Source: Pampus argenteus
Taxonomy: Eukaryota; Chordata; Actinopteri; Scombriformes; Stromateidae
Reading direction: 5' to 3'
Length of the DNA stretch: 64,000 nucleotides
NCBI GenBank assembly: GCA_036937835.1
Contig: CM072868.1
Coordinates: 7,667,501-7,731,500, forward strand
Translations under genes and position numbers: made by a program
Shown: in pieces, positions 1 to 12,200 of the stretch
How the letters are laid out: the number at the start of each line of letters is the position of its first letter
Position numbering within the stretch: the stretch's first letter is position 1
The notes under the pieces: generated by a model
Told to the model about the DNA's origin: nothing
The model's database searches: none
Seen by the model: the letters and a program-made list of their open reading frames with translations, nothing else

Positions 1-96
1 AGGTAAAAATAGAACGTGACGCTCTGGTTCTGAGCTTTGAGTTTGGATCCTCAGTTTTTCTGGCTGTTTAGTTGCAGTGTGACGACCTGCGTGTAC
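1..96 (-). other. 5' end of ncam1 intron 15
   Basis: The intron begins GTACAC at 96. Reading through would add eight codons and stop at 70-68. No AATAAA is seen, so this is ordinary intron. Confidence 0.85.
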
Positions 97-277
97 CTGG
101 GATGGCTGCTGGCTCTGTGGGCGTCCTGAAGGACATGGTTGCTGGCTTGGACTTGCCCTTCTGATTCTCTGCCACCACGTAGACATTGTACTCTGTGTCC
201 CACTCCAACCCGTTCAGAACCACATAGTCGCTGCCACTGGGCAGCCGGATTTCTGGTTTCCAGTCTGATGCCTGTAT
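97..277 (-). CDS. ncam1: ncam1 exon 15: second half of FN3-2, last exon in window
   Basis: 181 nt (phase 0 to 1) encode IQASDWKPEIRLPSGSDYVV, LNGLEWDTEYNVYVVAENQK and GKSKPATMSFRTPTEPAAIP. NVYVVAENQKGKSKP aligns with the mammalian F-G loop EVYVVAENQQGKSKA, the FGF-receptor-binding 'FGL' region. The P-loop-like AxxxxGKS is kept. Acceptor CCCTTTAG; donor GTACAC at 96-95. The next exons are off the left edge. Confidence 0.97.
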
Positions 278-3200
278 CTAAAGGGCACACGGGTACATTT
301 ATGTGAACATGACAGAATTAGACCAAAACTTAACCTTTACATTTAGATTTTTTTATTTATATTTATATAATAACATGTAATCTATTTAATTTAGTTTTAA
401 GGCTGCAACTAACAATCCAATTATGTTCTCAATTAACTGATTAATTGTTTGGTCTATACAATGTTTGTAAAATTGTTATAAAATACAAATCACAATTTTC
501 CAGAACCTAAGATGACGTCTTCAGAGGAGAGGAGAGGCTAGAACCAGATAATTATTAGCATTTTTGCTCTTACAATTAAATGATTCATAATTACCAAGAT
601 AGTTACTGATTAATTTTCTATCGTGCCAGCTCTAATCGTCATACTCACTGGTTTATAGCGGACAAGGTAATGTAAGATGGGCGAGCCGCCGTCATCCTGC
701 TTGATCCAGCTCACTTTGAGGGAGTTGCCTTTGGGTTGAAGTGCTCCTTCCAGCTTAGGAGGATTAGGATTTCCTACAGTCACACAAGAACAATCAGAGG
801 TTATTTGAAGGCTCATTTACAGATGCAGAGAACTGCTGGGTTATTTTATCAGGAGAAGCAGAGGCAGTTCTGCCAGTCCACCTTTAACATTGTAGAAGAA
901 GGGGAAGAAAAAAAACACTTAATTAGAAATTCAAGCAAAAGTCCACAGTTTGAAACTGGCCGCTCTCTTTGTGATCCTTTTCAGTCACTTGCCTTTAATC
1001 ATTTGCCTCAACATGGTGAAGTCAGACACACAGTCACATGTTTATCTGATTCAGTCTGAGTTGCTGAGTGACATTCAGTCGGCATATTAACTGCTGACAT
1101 TCTCCAGGTGTCATACAAGCCTTTGGGAGATCTCACTGACTGAATTGATTTTGTTTTCCAGTGTCAGGCAACCTGCACTAGAAATTAAGCATAATAAAAG
1201 TCAGATGGTAACCATTAGTAAGACAATAAGAAACAATTGCATTTTGTGGTTAGTGTTTATATTCTGACTTATGATAACGGTTGCCTTCAAAAACCTGATT
1301 AAATTGGTCCTCGCCTGAAATGCGTGGAGCACCGAGGCTAAGATTAAACACGATGAACAATATGGAAGATAAAATGCATGAGGTTAGCTGTCGCTCTCAG
1401 CATGAATACTCAAAGCTCTTGATTGAGAACCAGAACAAGCTGCTGGAGGGAGCAGTAGTAGCAGTAGTAGTAGCATTTAGGTGGGAGGACATTGATTATG
1501 AATCTCTAGTGATTAGAGGAAACTGGGTTTATTATACACTTAATTTATAGCAACATATTGTATAAGGAAGAGGGGAGACAACGCTCAATATATGCGAGCG
1601 ATGCTGATGTTATGTCTACATGACTGTAGGGTGACAGGAAGTTGTGTGTTGCGTGACTGCATATAAGCAATTAATGCGGTGTTAATTTGTGATATTCTCT
1701 GATTACAGTTAGCTTTCTTCTTTCACATATCTGCAACATCAAGTTACCTTCTGCAGTGTGGAGGGGGTCATCAGCAACATGCAAGACAAATAACAGTCAC
1801 ATGAATTTCACACGTGAGTGGTTGAAAGGAAATAGGAAGAACGGCATGAAAAATTTGAGAGACAACAAAATAGAAGAGAAAAAAATGAACTAAAGGAGTT
1901 GAACTAAAACAAATGACAAAAAAAGCTTTTTATACTATTAAACACACCAGCGGGGCACAGATGGATTTCCTCTCTATAGATCACTACATGAAAAGTGCAG
2001 CAGACATCTAACAGCTTCATCTTCTTGACTTTATTAATTTGCAAAGCATCTGATTAATCAATGCTGATGAGCCTAATCCAAATGTAAACTTTCTCAAATT
2101 ACACCAAACAGCTGAAGCCAAAGGGGAAATGTGCAGCTTTGGAAATGCAGAAATTTGACTTTGATTCATCATATTGTTATTTAGGCCAATTAGTTCACAA
2201 GCTGCAAATCACATATATATTAATATTCATATTTTGGCTGTCTCAGCTGTCAACTCATGGGATGTGGGTGAAATAAAATCTACAGGCAAAAGACACGGAG
2301 GAGTTTGCATTGATGATCAGGCCATACAAGGTCACAGTTTCTAAGCTGTAAAGTTATAAACAAATGTAGCTAATCAGCAGCGGTGATGGGGTTATTCTGT
2401 AGGTATAGACAAAGCTACAGCAGTAAAAACTAATCGTCTATTATCCTCACGACAGAACAAACCTGTGTCTTCAGAGAAAAAATGAAAAATGCCATCTAGG
2501 GACATAAAAGAAAAGATATCAGGCAATCAGAATCAGTTGTCTGCACAAATGACTGGATCTCCGTAATAACACTTCACTGACTTTAGCAAGATTTATTTCT
2601 GCCAAGACTGCGCCAGAAAAGCAAGACAGGAAAAATGCTTAATGATATAAACATTTATGATGAGGATGAGGCAGAGCCAAGCGTATATGAAGCAAAAACA
2701 CTGCTTTCAAAAGACAACCTAAAATTAAAAAATTTATTTTATAGAAATATTGCTGCAAATGTAGTCGTTTAATCTAATTAGACAAACATCAGACAATATT
2801 TGATGTCTAAAGGCAATGAGATAAGCAAAGAGAGATGAGGCACTTACTTTTGTAAGTGTGGCCTGATGGATACAATAGACAGATCAGCAAATGGGAAAGA
2901 AAATATGATTTAAATCATAAAATAAAAAATACGTGGAGATGACAAGCATGAAGACAACATTGTATGAAAATGGGATGATTTTTGAGTCAACAGGCACATA
3001 TAATGTGAAGCCAACTGAGGGTCAGCTTCTTATCCTAAAACAGGCACTACCAACCAACAGAGGGGGCTAAAAGCTAAATAATCAAGACTTGCTGCAAGCC
3101 TCTCCTTTATAGAAGCAAGAAATCCTGTTTCATATTCAAATTTATGGTTTTTCAAGCACATTATGACATAATGAGCCTAATAAAATGCTGTAAAAGAGAG

Positions 3201-6200
3201 GTTTTTAAATGACTGTGCAATTGGATCCAGTGTGTGCTGAAATGAGAGTCTAATTTGACGTGTAAAATAGCGAGTTGCTGCTAAACCAGTTGAACTGAAT
3301 GACAAAAATGTTTTCTGAATTCTTAGACTCAAAGGTCCATTCATGGAAAAACTAAATAAACAGAACAAGAAGGTCAGAGAGTGATTTCCTGTTTTACTCT
3401 TGGACAAACAAACAAACACAAAAAAAAAAACTTGGAAAAGGACAGACTGAAAAGACACTGCCAGAAGCTTTTGTGACACCATCCAAACAGTTTCAGTGGC
3501 GACTTGAGTGTTGCTTTTCAGCAGCTGAGTAACTCTCTGATTAGTTTTTATGGATCAGTGATGGAATGGAGAAAACACTTCTGATGCCAAGAGATAAAAG
3601 AGAGGACTTGAGATAATATGTTTGTGAAGACGAGGGTTAGAAGGGTCTACTGTGCGACATGTGTAACTTACGGACAGGCTTGGTCTTGAAGAGCTCAGCG
3701 GGGCTGCTTTCCCCTTCACCCTTCCCATTGATGGCTGACATCTTCACTTCATAGTTGGTCTCCGGCTTCAGGCCTGTGATAGTCACCTCGCTAACGGAGC
3801 CTGTTACAATATCAGAGGCAGTGCAATCCCTCTTGAGAATACCTTGATAATTTTGATGAGTAGTAAAACAAATATGTCTCCTATTCCAACAATACATGCA
3901 TAATTAATTTCATTAAGTAAACACTGATTAGCTCAACTCTGATTTCATTTCAACAGTATTTAAACAACAACAGATAAATCTATTTAGAGATGGTCTAAAA
4001 GGTCTAAAACCACAGAAACACAGAAAACAAATAGTTATCATAATGCAGTGTTAACCTGAATGTCTCTGTAATCTAATCACTTTCAGCATTGGGATTATTT
4101 TCTACATATATCAAATGATTCTATTCATTACTTATCTCTTGTGTAACACTATATAACATGATGTGTATTCATATTTTTTTCAAATTTAACTCAATAATCA
4201 ATACTACCTTCTCCTGCCCAAAAGTTTCAGTTTCCCTAAAACAACAGCCTTGTTTTTGTTTTCACGTGTTGTCATACCATCTTGGACCTCAAAGATTCTG
4301 TGCACCCAGCTGCCTCGGCCAGGCATCCTCCACTCAGCCTTGTATTTCAGGACAGGGACACCTCCGGTGGTTTCGGGCTCCTCGAACTGCATCTGTGCTG
4401 TTGTTGAGAAGGGTCTCACCTCACTGATGGATGGAGATGATGGCACCTCTGGTAAAGGGAAGAAATGAACAAAAACTGTAAGACTGCAGCATGCCGATAC
4501 TGTCAGAATCCATTGTTCCATTACAGTAAGCGACTGAGCTCCTGTTAGATTCAAAATGCATTTAAATGTAAAAAACATCTTAATAACGATTTGTGACAAT
4601 AATGCTTTTTTTCTCCTTTAAAATGCTTTATACTCCTGACATCATTTCACAAAATAAAATGAATGTAGGATTTAATGCAGCTATGATTGAATGATTCAAG
4701 GATAAGCTGACTCCAGTACAGAACAATGAAGAGCTTTGGTTTTTTCCAAATGCAAAAACTTTGAGCGATTTTGATAAACATTTGATTTCAGATACACTCA
4801 AACTCCTTGCAGTCATCTAAGCACAATGTTTCAATAAATCCTGAAATTGTAAACAGCTGGTACTGAAGGAGATAATTAATTAGACACTGTGATTGTTTTA
4901 TGCCCCTTAGTTTTGGATTCGTGTAGAAAATATCTTATCTTATAATATATATTCCATGGTGTGCTCAATTCATTAATGATTATTTTTTTCCCTTTACATT
5001 CTCCTGTCATGTTTAACGATCAAAACAACCTTGTTTTGGTTCACCTGCCACCGCACTCCATCTTTTAGAGAAAATTACATTTAAACTGGTGGCTGTTATA
5101 AATTCAGATGCTCTGGTGTGAGCTCAGCCGTAAATTGAGGTTGCCCATGTTCTGCTCTGAGTGAAAAATGCGTTTTCAATTATTTTACTTCAGATTGTAT
5201 CTTAGGAGTGGCATTATCTCTGTGCTCTCTGTTCCATTTGTCTAATGTGTTGGTGAATATACAGTCTCAGCTGTCAGTAGTAGATATTACAATAATAACC
5301 TGTAATTGTTTTTTTAAATAGTCTTTTACATCATAATACAAACAAAGACTGAAATTCACGTAGAATGGTATATTATACAGTTTTTTCAACTGCACTAAAT
5401 TAAATATTTAGGGCTGTTAGATTTTCTAAACAACCAGAGGGAAGGAACATTTCATCTAAATTTAACATCTACACAAACACTGATATTTTGGTCTAATGTG
5501 TGCCTGAAGCCTGGAACCAGGAAAAGCCTCCTGCCTTACTTTAAATCTAATGAAACATATTATTAACTATTAACTATTATTCATTTGTTATCACTGATAA
5601 GTGCTGTTCTTCTAAAAAATTTAGAAAAAGACATCTACCACACACACACACACAGCGCTGTGAATCACTGCTTCATGACTGACCGGCCTGAATGAGGAGG
5701 AACTCCTTGGACTCTGTGCCCATCTCATTTGAAGCAGTGCAGTTATAGCTCCCAAAGTCATTTTCAGACTCAGGGGTTACCTAGAAGAGAAGAAAGCAAA
5801 AATAAAGAAGCAAACATATGAAGGACAGTGTACCAAAACAGATGAACAAACCTGTGTGTGTGTCAAACACTCTGAAGGTGACCTTTTTTTGTCCATTAGA
5901 GTAGCCTATTTTTATTTGTTGCTGTGAGCTTTCCTGCTGCTGAATTATTCATCAGATTTTTTTTCCACAATGGAGCTGAAAGAAAACCCTTCACTTCAAG
6001 TCTAAGCTCATGAAATCTTGATGACACGGGTATATGTGTGTGGGTGTGTGTGTGGGCACGTGAAGGAATTTTATGTGTATATGTGTACCTTCATTTTATA
6101 GACTGTAAATCATAGTTTGGCGTGCGTGTGTGTGTGTGTGTACCTGCATGTAGCTGGCTGACGGAGTTCTGAAGATCTTAATATTGGTGGTATTTGAGTT

Positions 6201-9200
6201 GGGGAGCTGCAGTCCATCTCTCAGCCACACAATGGTTACATCACTGGGATGGGCCTTGACCTCACAGCTGATATTCACAGCATTTCCTTCCCAGGTGTAC
6301 ACTGCCACTGTACCGTGGATCTTAGGGGCATCTACAGAAAAAATGCATCTAACACAAACTTTCTTCCAAAACATTTTAGATTTTGTGATTTTAACACTAA
6401 CCTAGTAACCATGCCTTGTGAATAAACATGAGCATCCAGCCTTCATATAAGCAGCAAATGGATGATATATAATGCTGTTGTAATATAGCATATATATTTA
6501 TATTAAGAGGGACAGAAATACTTACAGCGGACTACCAGGTATGCCGGCTGATCATCTTCTCCTATAGCACTGCGTGCTGAGCAGCGGTACTGGCCAGCGT
6601 CTGTGTACTTGACATACTTCAGAGTGAGGGAGGACACACGAGCATCACTTCTCACCACCACGTTTCCATCTAGACTCTAAATGGAAGCAGAACATGACTT
6701 GGTTTAGGGAAAAATGGAAATCATTATTTTTACATTTATATAAACAAAGCACAAGTCTGCTGAAAGAAGCTAACCTAATTGAAAAAAATAAAAATTAAAT
6801 AAATATAGACATTAGACAAATAGACAAAATAGACATTACGTTAATGAAACCGGCACACTGCTCTGGAAAGAAGTGGAAACATAAGGACACAGTTGACAGT
6901 ACAGAGGAGCTCATCAATAATTTATGATAGAAGCAGTAGAAACCATAGAGCTTTTCACATGGACAGTTTAGCAACTTGTGAAATATGCTGATGCATGAAA
7001 CTAGACAGCAGGGCATTACCTTACATGTCAGGCGTTCACTTTTACACTGATGACACTGAGACTTTAGTGTCATTTTTAACAAAATACCATTTTGAGTTAA
7101 TTGCCGTGGTTGTGAACCCACATGCAGCACAAGCCCCAGTTTCAGTAATGAAGAGCACATGTCAAGTCACATAGCATTTATAACAGCAGGCTGGCTAATG
7201 AGATGTGTAAATGGCTTTTCCCCACTCTAAAGATACCTGGTTTCATTAACTTGATATGCAGAGTTACAACATCCAACTATAAGTAGCTTCTTCACTTCCA
7301 GGGTCAACAACTCTGTGTTGTTGTGGTTGTTATGTTATGTGACACTAAGCTGTTAGGGTGTAAAATTTCAGATAGACAGAATTTCTCCAGACTCACCAGA
7401 TTATTATAAATCCAACATTTATTATACAGCCTATATCTAGGCTTTAACTTCCCATCACTGAAGATTCGGGCGAACATCATCTTAATACTTTCATTAGGCT
7501 GCTAATGCTGCTAAAATATCACCAGTATTCTAGACAGTTTTCCTCCAAACAACATCAGCGAGTCTCAAACTAATTTAAATTGTACAGTTCAAAATAACTC
7601 AGCAAGTCTAAAACTAATTTAAATTGTCTAGTTTAAAATATGGATTTGGGACATGCAAATGTTTTTATACAGCACTGTTTTATACAGTGGTGTTTTTGTG
7701 AATTGTGCCTTTTATAAGGTGCTGCAGAACTGAATATCTAAGCACCTATTTTGTTTGCTTACATGGCTTTCATCCAAGCTGCAGGCAGAACAATGGCACG
7801 GATGCTTTTACACATATTGAATTAGGGCCCAGTCTGGCCAGCCATGTAAGAGAAACCCTCGTTAGTTTGTATTCAAATTCAATAGACAAAGCATGTCTGA
7901 GGCATTCATTATGCATGACGGGTAGCAGGAGCAGAGAGACACTTACATAACACACAAGCCTTTTATTCTGACCCCTGTGCAGAACGCATTCTCTCGCGAC
8001 CCCTGGATTATCGCTTCTGGCTCTTGCATCTGTGCAACATGCCTCACAATGTAAGCCATGATGTCCAAATTAGTCAGTAACCTTCAATACTGATTCCTTA
8101 CTGATTCATTTTTAAATGTAAAATTTTGGACTGCGGCTACTCACTTCATATGTGAAGGCCATGATAAATATTATTATATACGAGAGGAAAATGATTTGTT
8201 CAATGCAATGCAATATTGTGGTTCATTAATTTTTTGTAACAATGAACTTTCAGAATGATACATAATACATTTATCCACACACTGTGTGAGTTGTACAAAA
8301 ACACTTAACGTGTCTCTGTAAAAACCTGGTATAAAACACATGTGGGGAGAACACATAAAAGACTAAGAGGTAGGAGACGCTTCCCCAAAAGCAGCTCTAA
8401 TAAATCAAACCAAAATGATAGCAGAGCTCTCCAACAGCTTCTTCATCTTTGCCAGCAGAGGAGAGAATAGACCGCTGGAACATCGGAGCATAAAACTGAG
8501 AAATACACTGAGGACATGTTAAACTCGTCTCTAACCAAATCTTAACTGGTCCAGCATACAAATATACCTTTGCCTGAAGGTACCTTAACTTCCACAGCTC
8601 GTCAAATGAACACTCAGCTGCTTACGCATTGGTAACAAACAAGCTCAGCATGCTCATAGCATTCCTTGCCCATAGTCCTCCCCTGTGTGGTTTATAATGA
8701 CGTATCTTGCAGAGACACACATTGATTAATTTAGTTCAGGTGGACCTTATAATTTATATAACTATGTCAGAAACTGAAAGTGATTATTGTCTCATTAATG
8801 TAAACCAATCCACTCACAATCTAAAACCACAAATGTGCTGCAAATATACTGCTGCAATACTGATGTTATCATGAGACAAACATGCAAATGAATGTTTGTT
8901 TTTTAAGCAATGTATGTTTTTCTGTTTTAGGGAAGAGTAGCTCTTTATCTTTATACTCAAAAAACTCAGAAGCTTAGGGAACAATTGTAGGATGCTCTAA
9001 TGCACTGGGTTTGTAACAGTATGATCAGGTGATTAATAAGCCAAATGTTGATATTTTATACTTTCTCAGTAAACGTGTTTAGCAAACCTAAACAACACAT
9101 TCCCAATGCACTACTTCTATAGCTCGTTATTGCTGGTGCGCAAAAACGTCCGTCATGTGTAAATCACAGTTTACACACACACCTCGTAATTATTGTTGGC

Positions 9201-12200
9201 ATGTGCTTGATGAACAAGGTTCTCACTTCCAGATGTGTGTGGTAGTGTGTAATGAGGTTTTTCATTGTAAACTTCATGTAATCACAAGTATCATTAATGA
9301 ATGGATGTGAGCTGTCATTCTGAAAGCACGATTACAGTGATGAGTAAAAGGAAAAGGCCAATCTACTTCATGTTCAGTGACGCATTTTGCATATAAACAG
9401 GAAGGCTATTTAAAGAATCAATAGCTAAAAATACAAATCAATTACCTGTCAGGTGGTACAAATATATAAATAACATCAACAACCCAAATATTCAATTCTC
9501 GGAAACAGTGATGGGTTAATCATCAATGAGAAGCTTTAAACTTCTATAAGCTAATGAGTTGAAAACTGATGAGTACTGCAGCACAGATTTCTGTTCTGGT
9601 CTGAAAGCCAAAAGATAAATCTGTATCAGCTCTGTCCTCGGGACTAGGTTGGTAAAGTCATCACCAATATTAGAAATTACAACGTGTTTTTTTTCTCACA
9701 AATGTTCTCACATATGTAAAACACATATCTGATAATGAAGGAAGTCTGAGAAAAGCTTATGTGGGCAGCTTCTTTCTTTTCTTTTTGCCAATTTTCACTT
9801 TTTTTTCACAAAAAGTCCTTGGCTCTGATGTTCTGGGCACATGGGTTCTTACATTTTCTCCTATATACACATTTACATGTATGTAGGAGTCATCTTTGGT
9901 CCAACGAATTAATACTGTTTTTTCTATTGTCAAAACTATATGTTAAAGCTATGTTAGTGATTTGGCGGAGGACCAAGTGACATATGTGTGGAAAGACAGA
10001 GTGAGATTTACCTCTCAACAAAACTGCATGTAAAAGAATCAAATCTGTGAAATTTATAGCAACAAAATTGATAATAAAAATGAGGTTTGTTCAAGAAAAT
10101 GCTTTGCATTGATTTATGTTCTGGCAGGCTAGGTTAAAGGTATGAAAAAAAGTAAACTATAAAATGTAAAATTTATGCAAATAAATAAAACAGGCACACA
10201 GACAGAAAGATGTGCATTGGCCTTTTAAGCTACTGTATTTTCTTGGGGTTTAGACTCTCAATGACCCTGATTTGATCATGAATTTTGAAATGCATCCATC
10301 CAGGATTGAATTAGACTCCCCTGACATGAAAGACGAATGGGTGTGGGGAAAAGTCATGCATTTAGAATACCTTGTGTTGCTCAGGACGAGTCCATGATGC
10401 CTGTAGAGGACAGAGACAAAACAACAAACAAAAGGCAAAGCAGTTCTTAAAGAGTAATCCTTATCCAGGCACAGCTGGATTGCATGCAAGTATTAAGTGT
10501 CCGGTTAATCATCTACAGTACCTGAGCTAAAAGAAGGAGGAGCGTATTACATAACAACAAAGGTTTTATTTTAAAGGTGAATATTTATCTCCCTGATGTG
10601 ACATTCTTTGTACCGCACACTGTAACAATACTATTTCTAAGACCAAGAGAAGTATATCTATTGGCATCATGGGAGCACAAATGCTTACAGATAAGAAGGT
10701 TATTGGTTTATCAGGAAGAGGTGATTCCATTACACTGCACCAATAGAGAAATGTCAGCCGGTTGGGTTAAAGTAGTACAGCAATTATCGATTCACAATCC
10801 ATTTTTGAGGAGCAGAAAGACAATAACACTCAATGAACCTACATTTACTCCAGGACTGTTATTTGTGCATTGCTAAATCAGGAAATAACAGCTAGTAACC
10901 GGGTCGATCAAGTCACTGAGCAACATTTCCTGGGTTTCTCAATAAGCAATGAGGGGTTTAAAAGAAACCATTTTGTTGTAGCCCTTCCTACACCCCATGT
11001 GAGACCTGGAATAAATCTTTGCCTAAAGGTGCAGTTTCTTTTAGGTTTAAGATATGCTGCTCTGAATGTTCAGTTTTAAAAAACACACATGCTGAATATT
11101 ATAGCATATTGATAGCAAAACACCAAAAGCATACTTGACTAGATTTCTAATTGGGATTTACATGGGTGTAACATTTTATCATGTAATTTTACATTATTGG
11201 GAATAATATAATCACATTGAAATAAGCAGGTCTTTATCGCAATGTTAATTTGTCACTCTACTGAATATATAATTATGTTACATCATGATTTGAAATCAAA
11301 CCTCCGAATAACAAACTGTACCAGACAACATGCAATGTCATTTTAAATCACACTGACACCGAAAAGCTCCAACTCAACATGACAAAAAGCTTTTTGGAAA
11401 GCATGCTCTATTGATTTCAGGACGCTAAGGAGAAAATGTTAAGCATGAAAATGGGATGTGATGGCTCACAAAGCGAAAAAGTGTTGAAGCATAACAGGCA
11501 AAATGATAAACAGCTATTTCATCAGGTGCAGCAGAAAGAACATGTCAAGTAAATGAAAGCATTCTGCTTCTGCTGGAATAATTGTCAAACCATCAATGAA
11601 TTCACATCTAAAGTTGCCCTTATAATATCCTCTCATAATAAATGCAGAAGGCTTAATATTGCTCAAAGAACATATGGTGTGTTTCCTCCGCCTGATATCA
11701 ACGACAAACCCGACTAATAATTTACTATAAAAATGAGCAAGTTCAAAAAGACAAAGGTAGCAGGAGGTGGTAAAACATTCATTAGGCAAATCATAAGCAA
11801 AACACTGTGTACATTGTGACTGTAATTTCATATGCTTTTAAGAGCACCGTAAGTCTTCTATTGTTACAGCAAAACACACTATGCACCGTACATCAGTACA
11901 AAGAGCAGTTGGCTGCGTATCACCACACTGCTGAGTGAAAGCGGTAGCCCAATTAAAACAGGCAACCTAACAGTCTGGAACATCACTACCTCGTTCACAC
12001 ACTCGTCTCCAGCACCGCCTTTGCAGTAAGTGAGCTGACAAGTATCACTGTCATATCTGTGACAGGTGTTTGTTTAAGGCAAAAGGACAATGAACAACAG
12101 CAGACGCGAGCGCACAAAACGGAAGAAACCATAACACAATCACGTCTCCGAACAAATGCGCAGAACAATATGCTGATGGTTCCTTTGGGACTTATCATTT

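Larger units (their letters stand above)
774..3671 (-). other. ncam1 intron 13 holding the 15-nt and 3-nt microexons
   Basis: GTAAGT to GACTGTAG. It holds the two microexon candidates. I looked between them for exons like mammalian MSD1b (48 nt) and MSD1c (42 nt) and saw no well-formed acceptor/donor pair of suitable length. A short GTA/GCA-rich triplet run lies near 1450-1477. The rest is AT-rich. Confidence 0.85.

Noticed and set aside
68..97. Read-through of exon 15 giving eight extra codons and a stop, as in a secreted isoform
   Set aside because: No polyadenylation signal follows within the window and the position coincides with a conserved constitutive junction.
1751..2847. Possible MSD1b- or MSD1c-like exons
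   Set aside because: Candidate donors such as GTTTGT near 2461 have no convincing acceptor at 42-48 nt.
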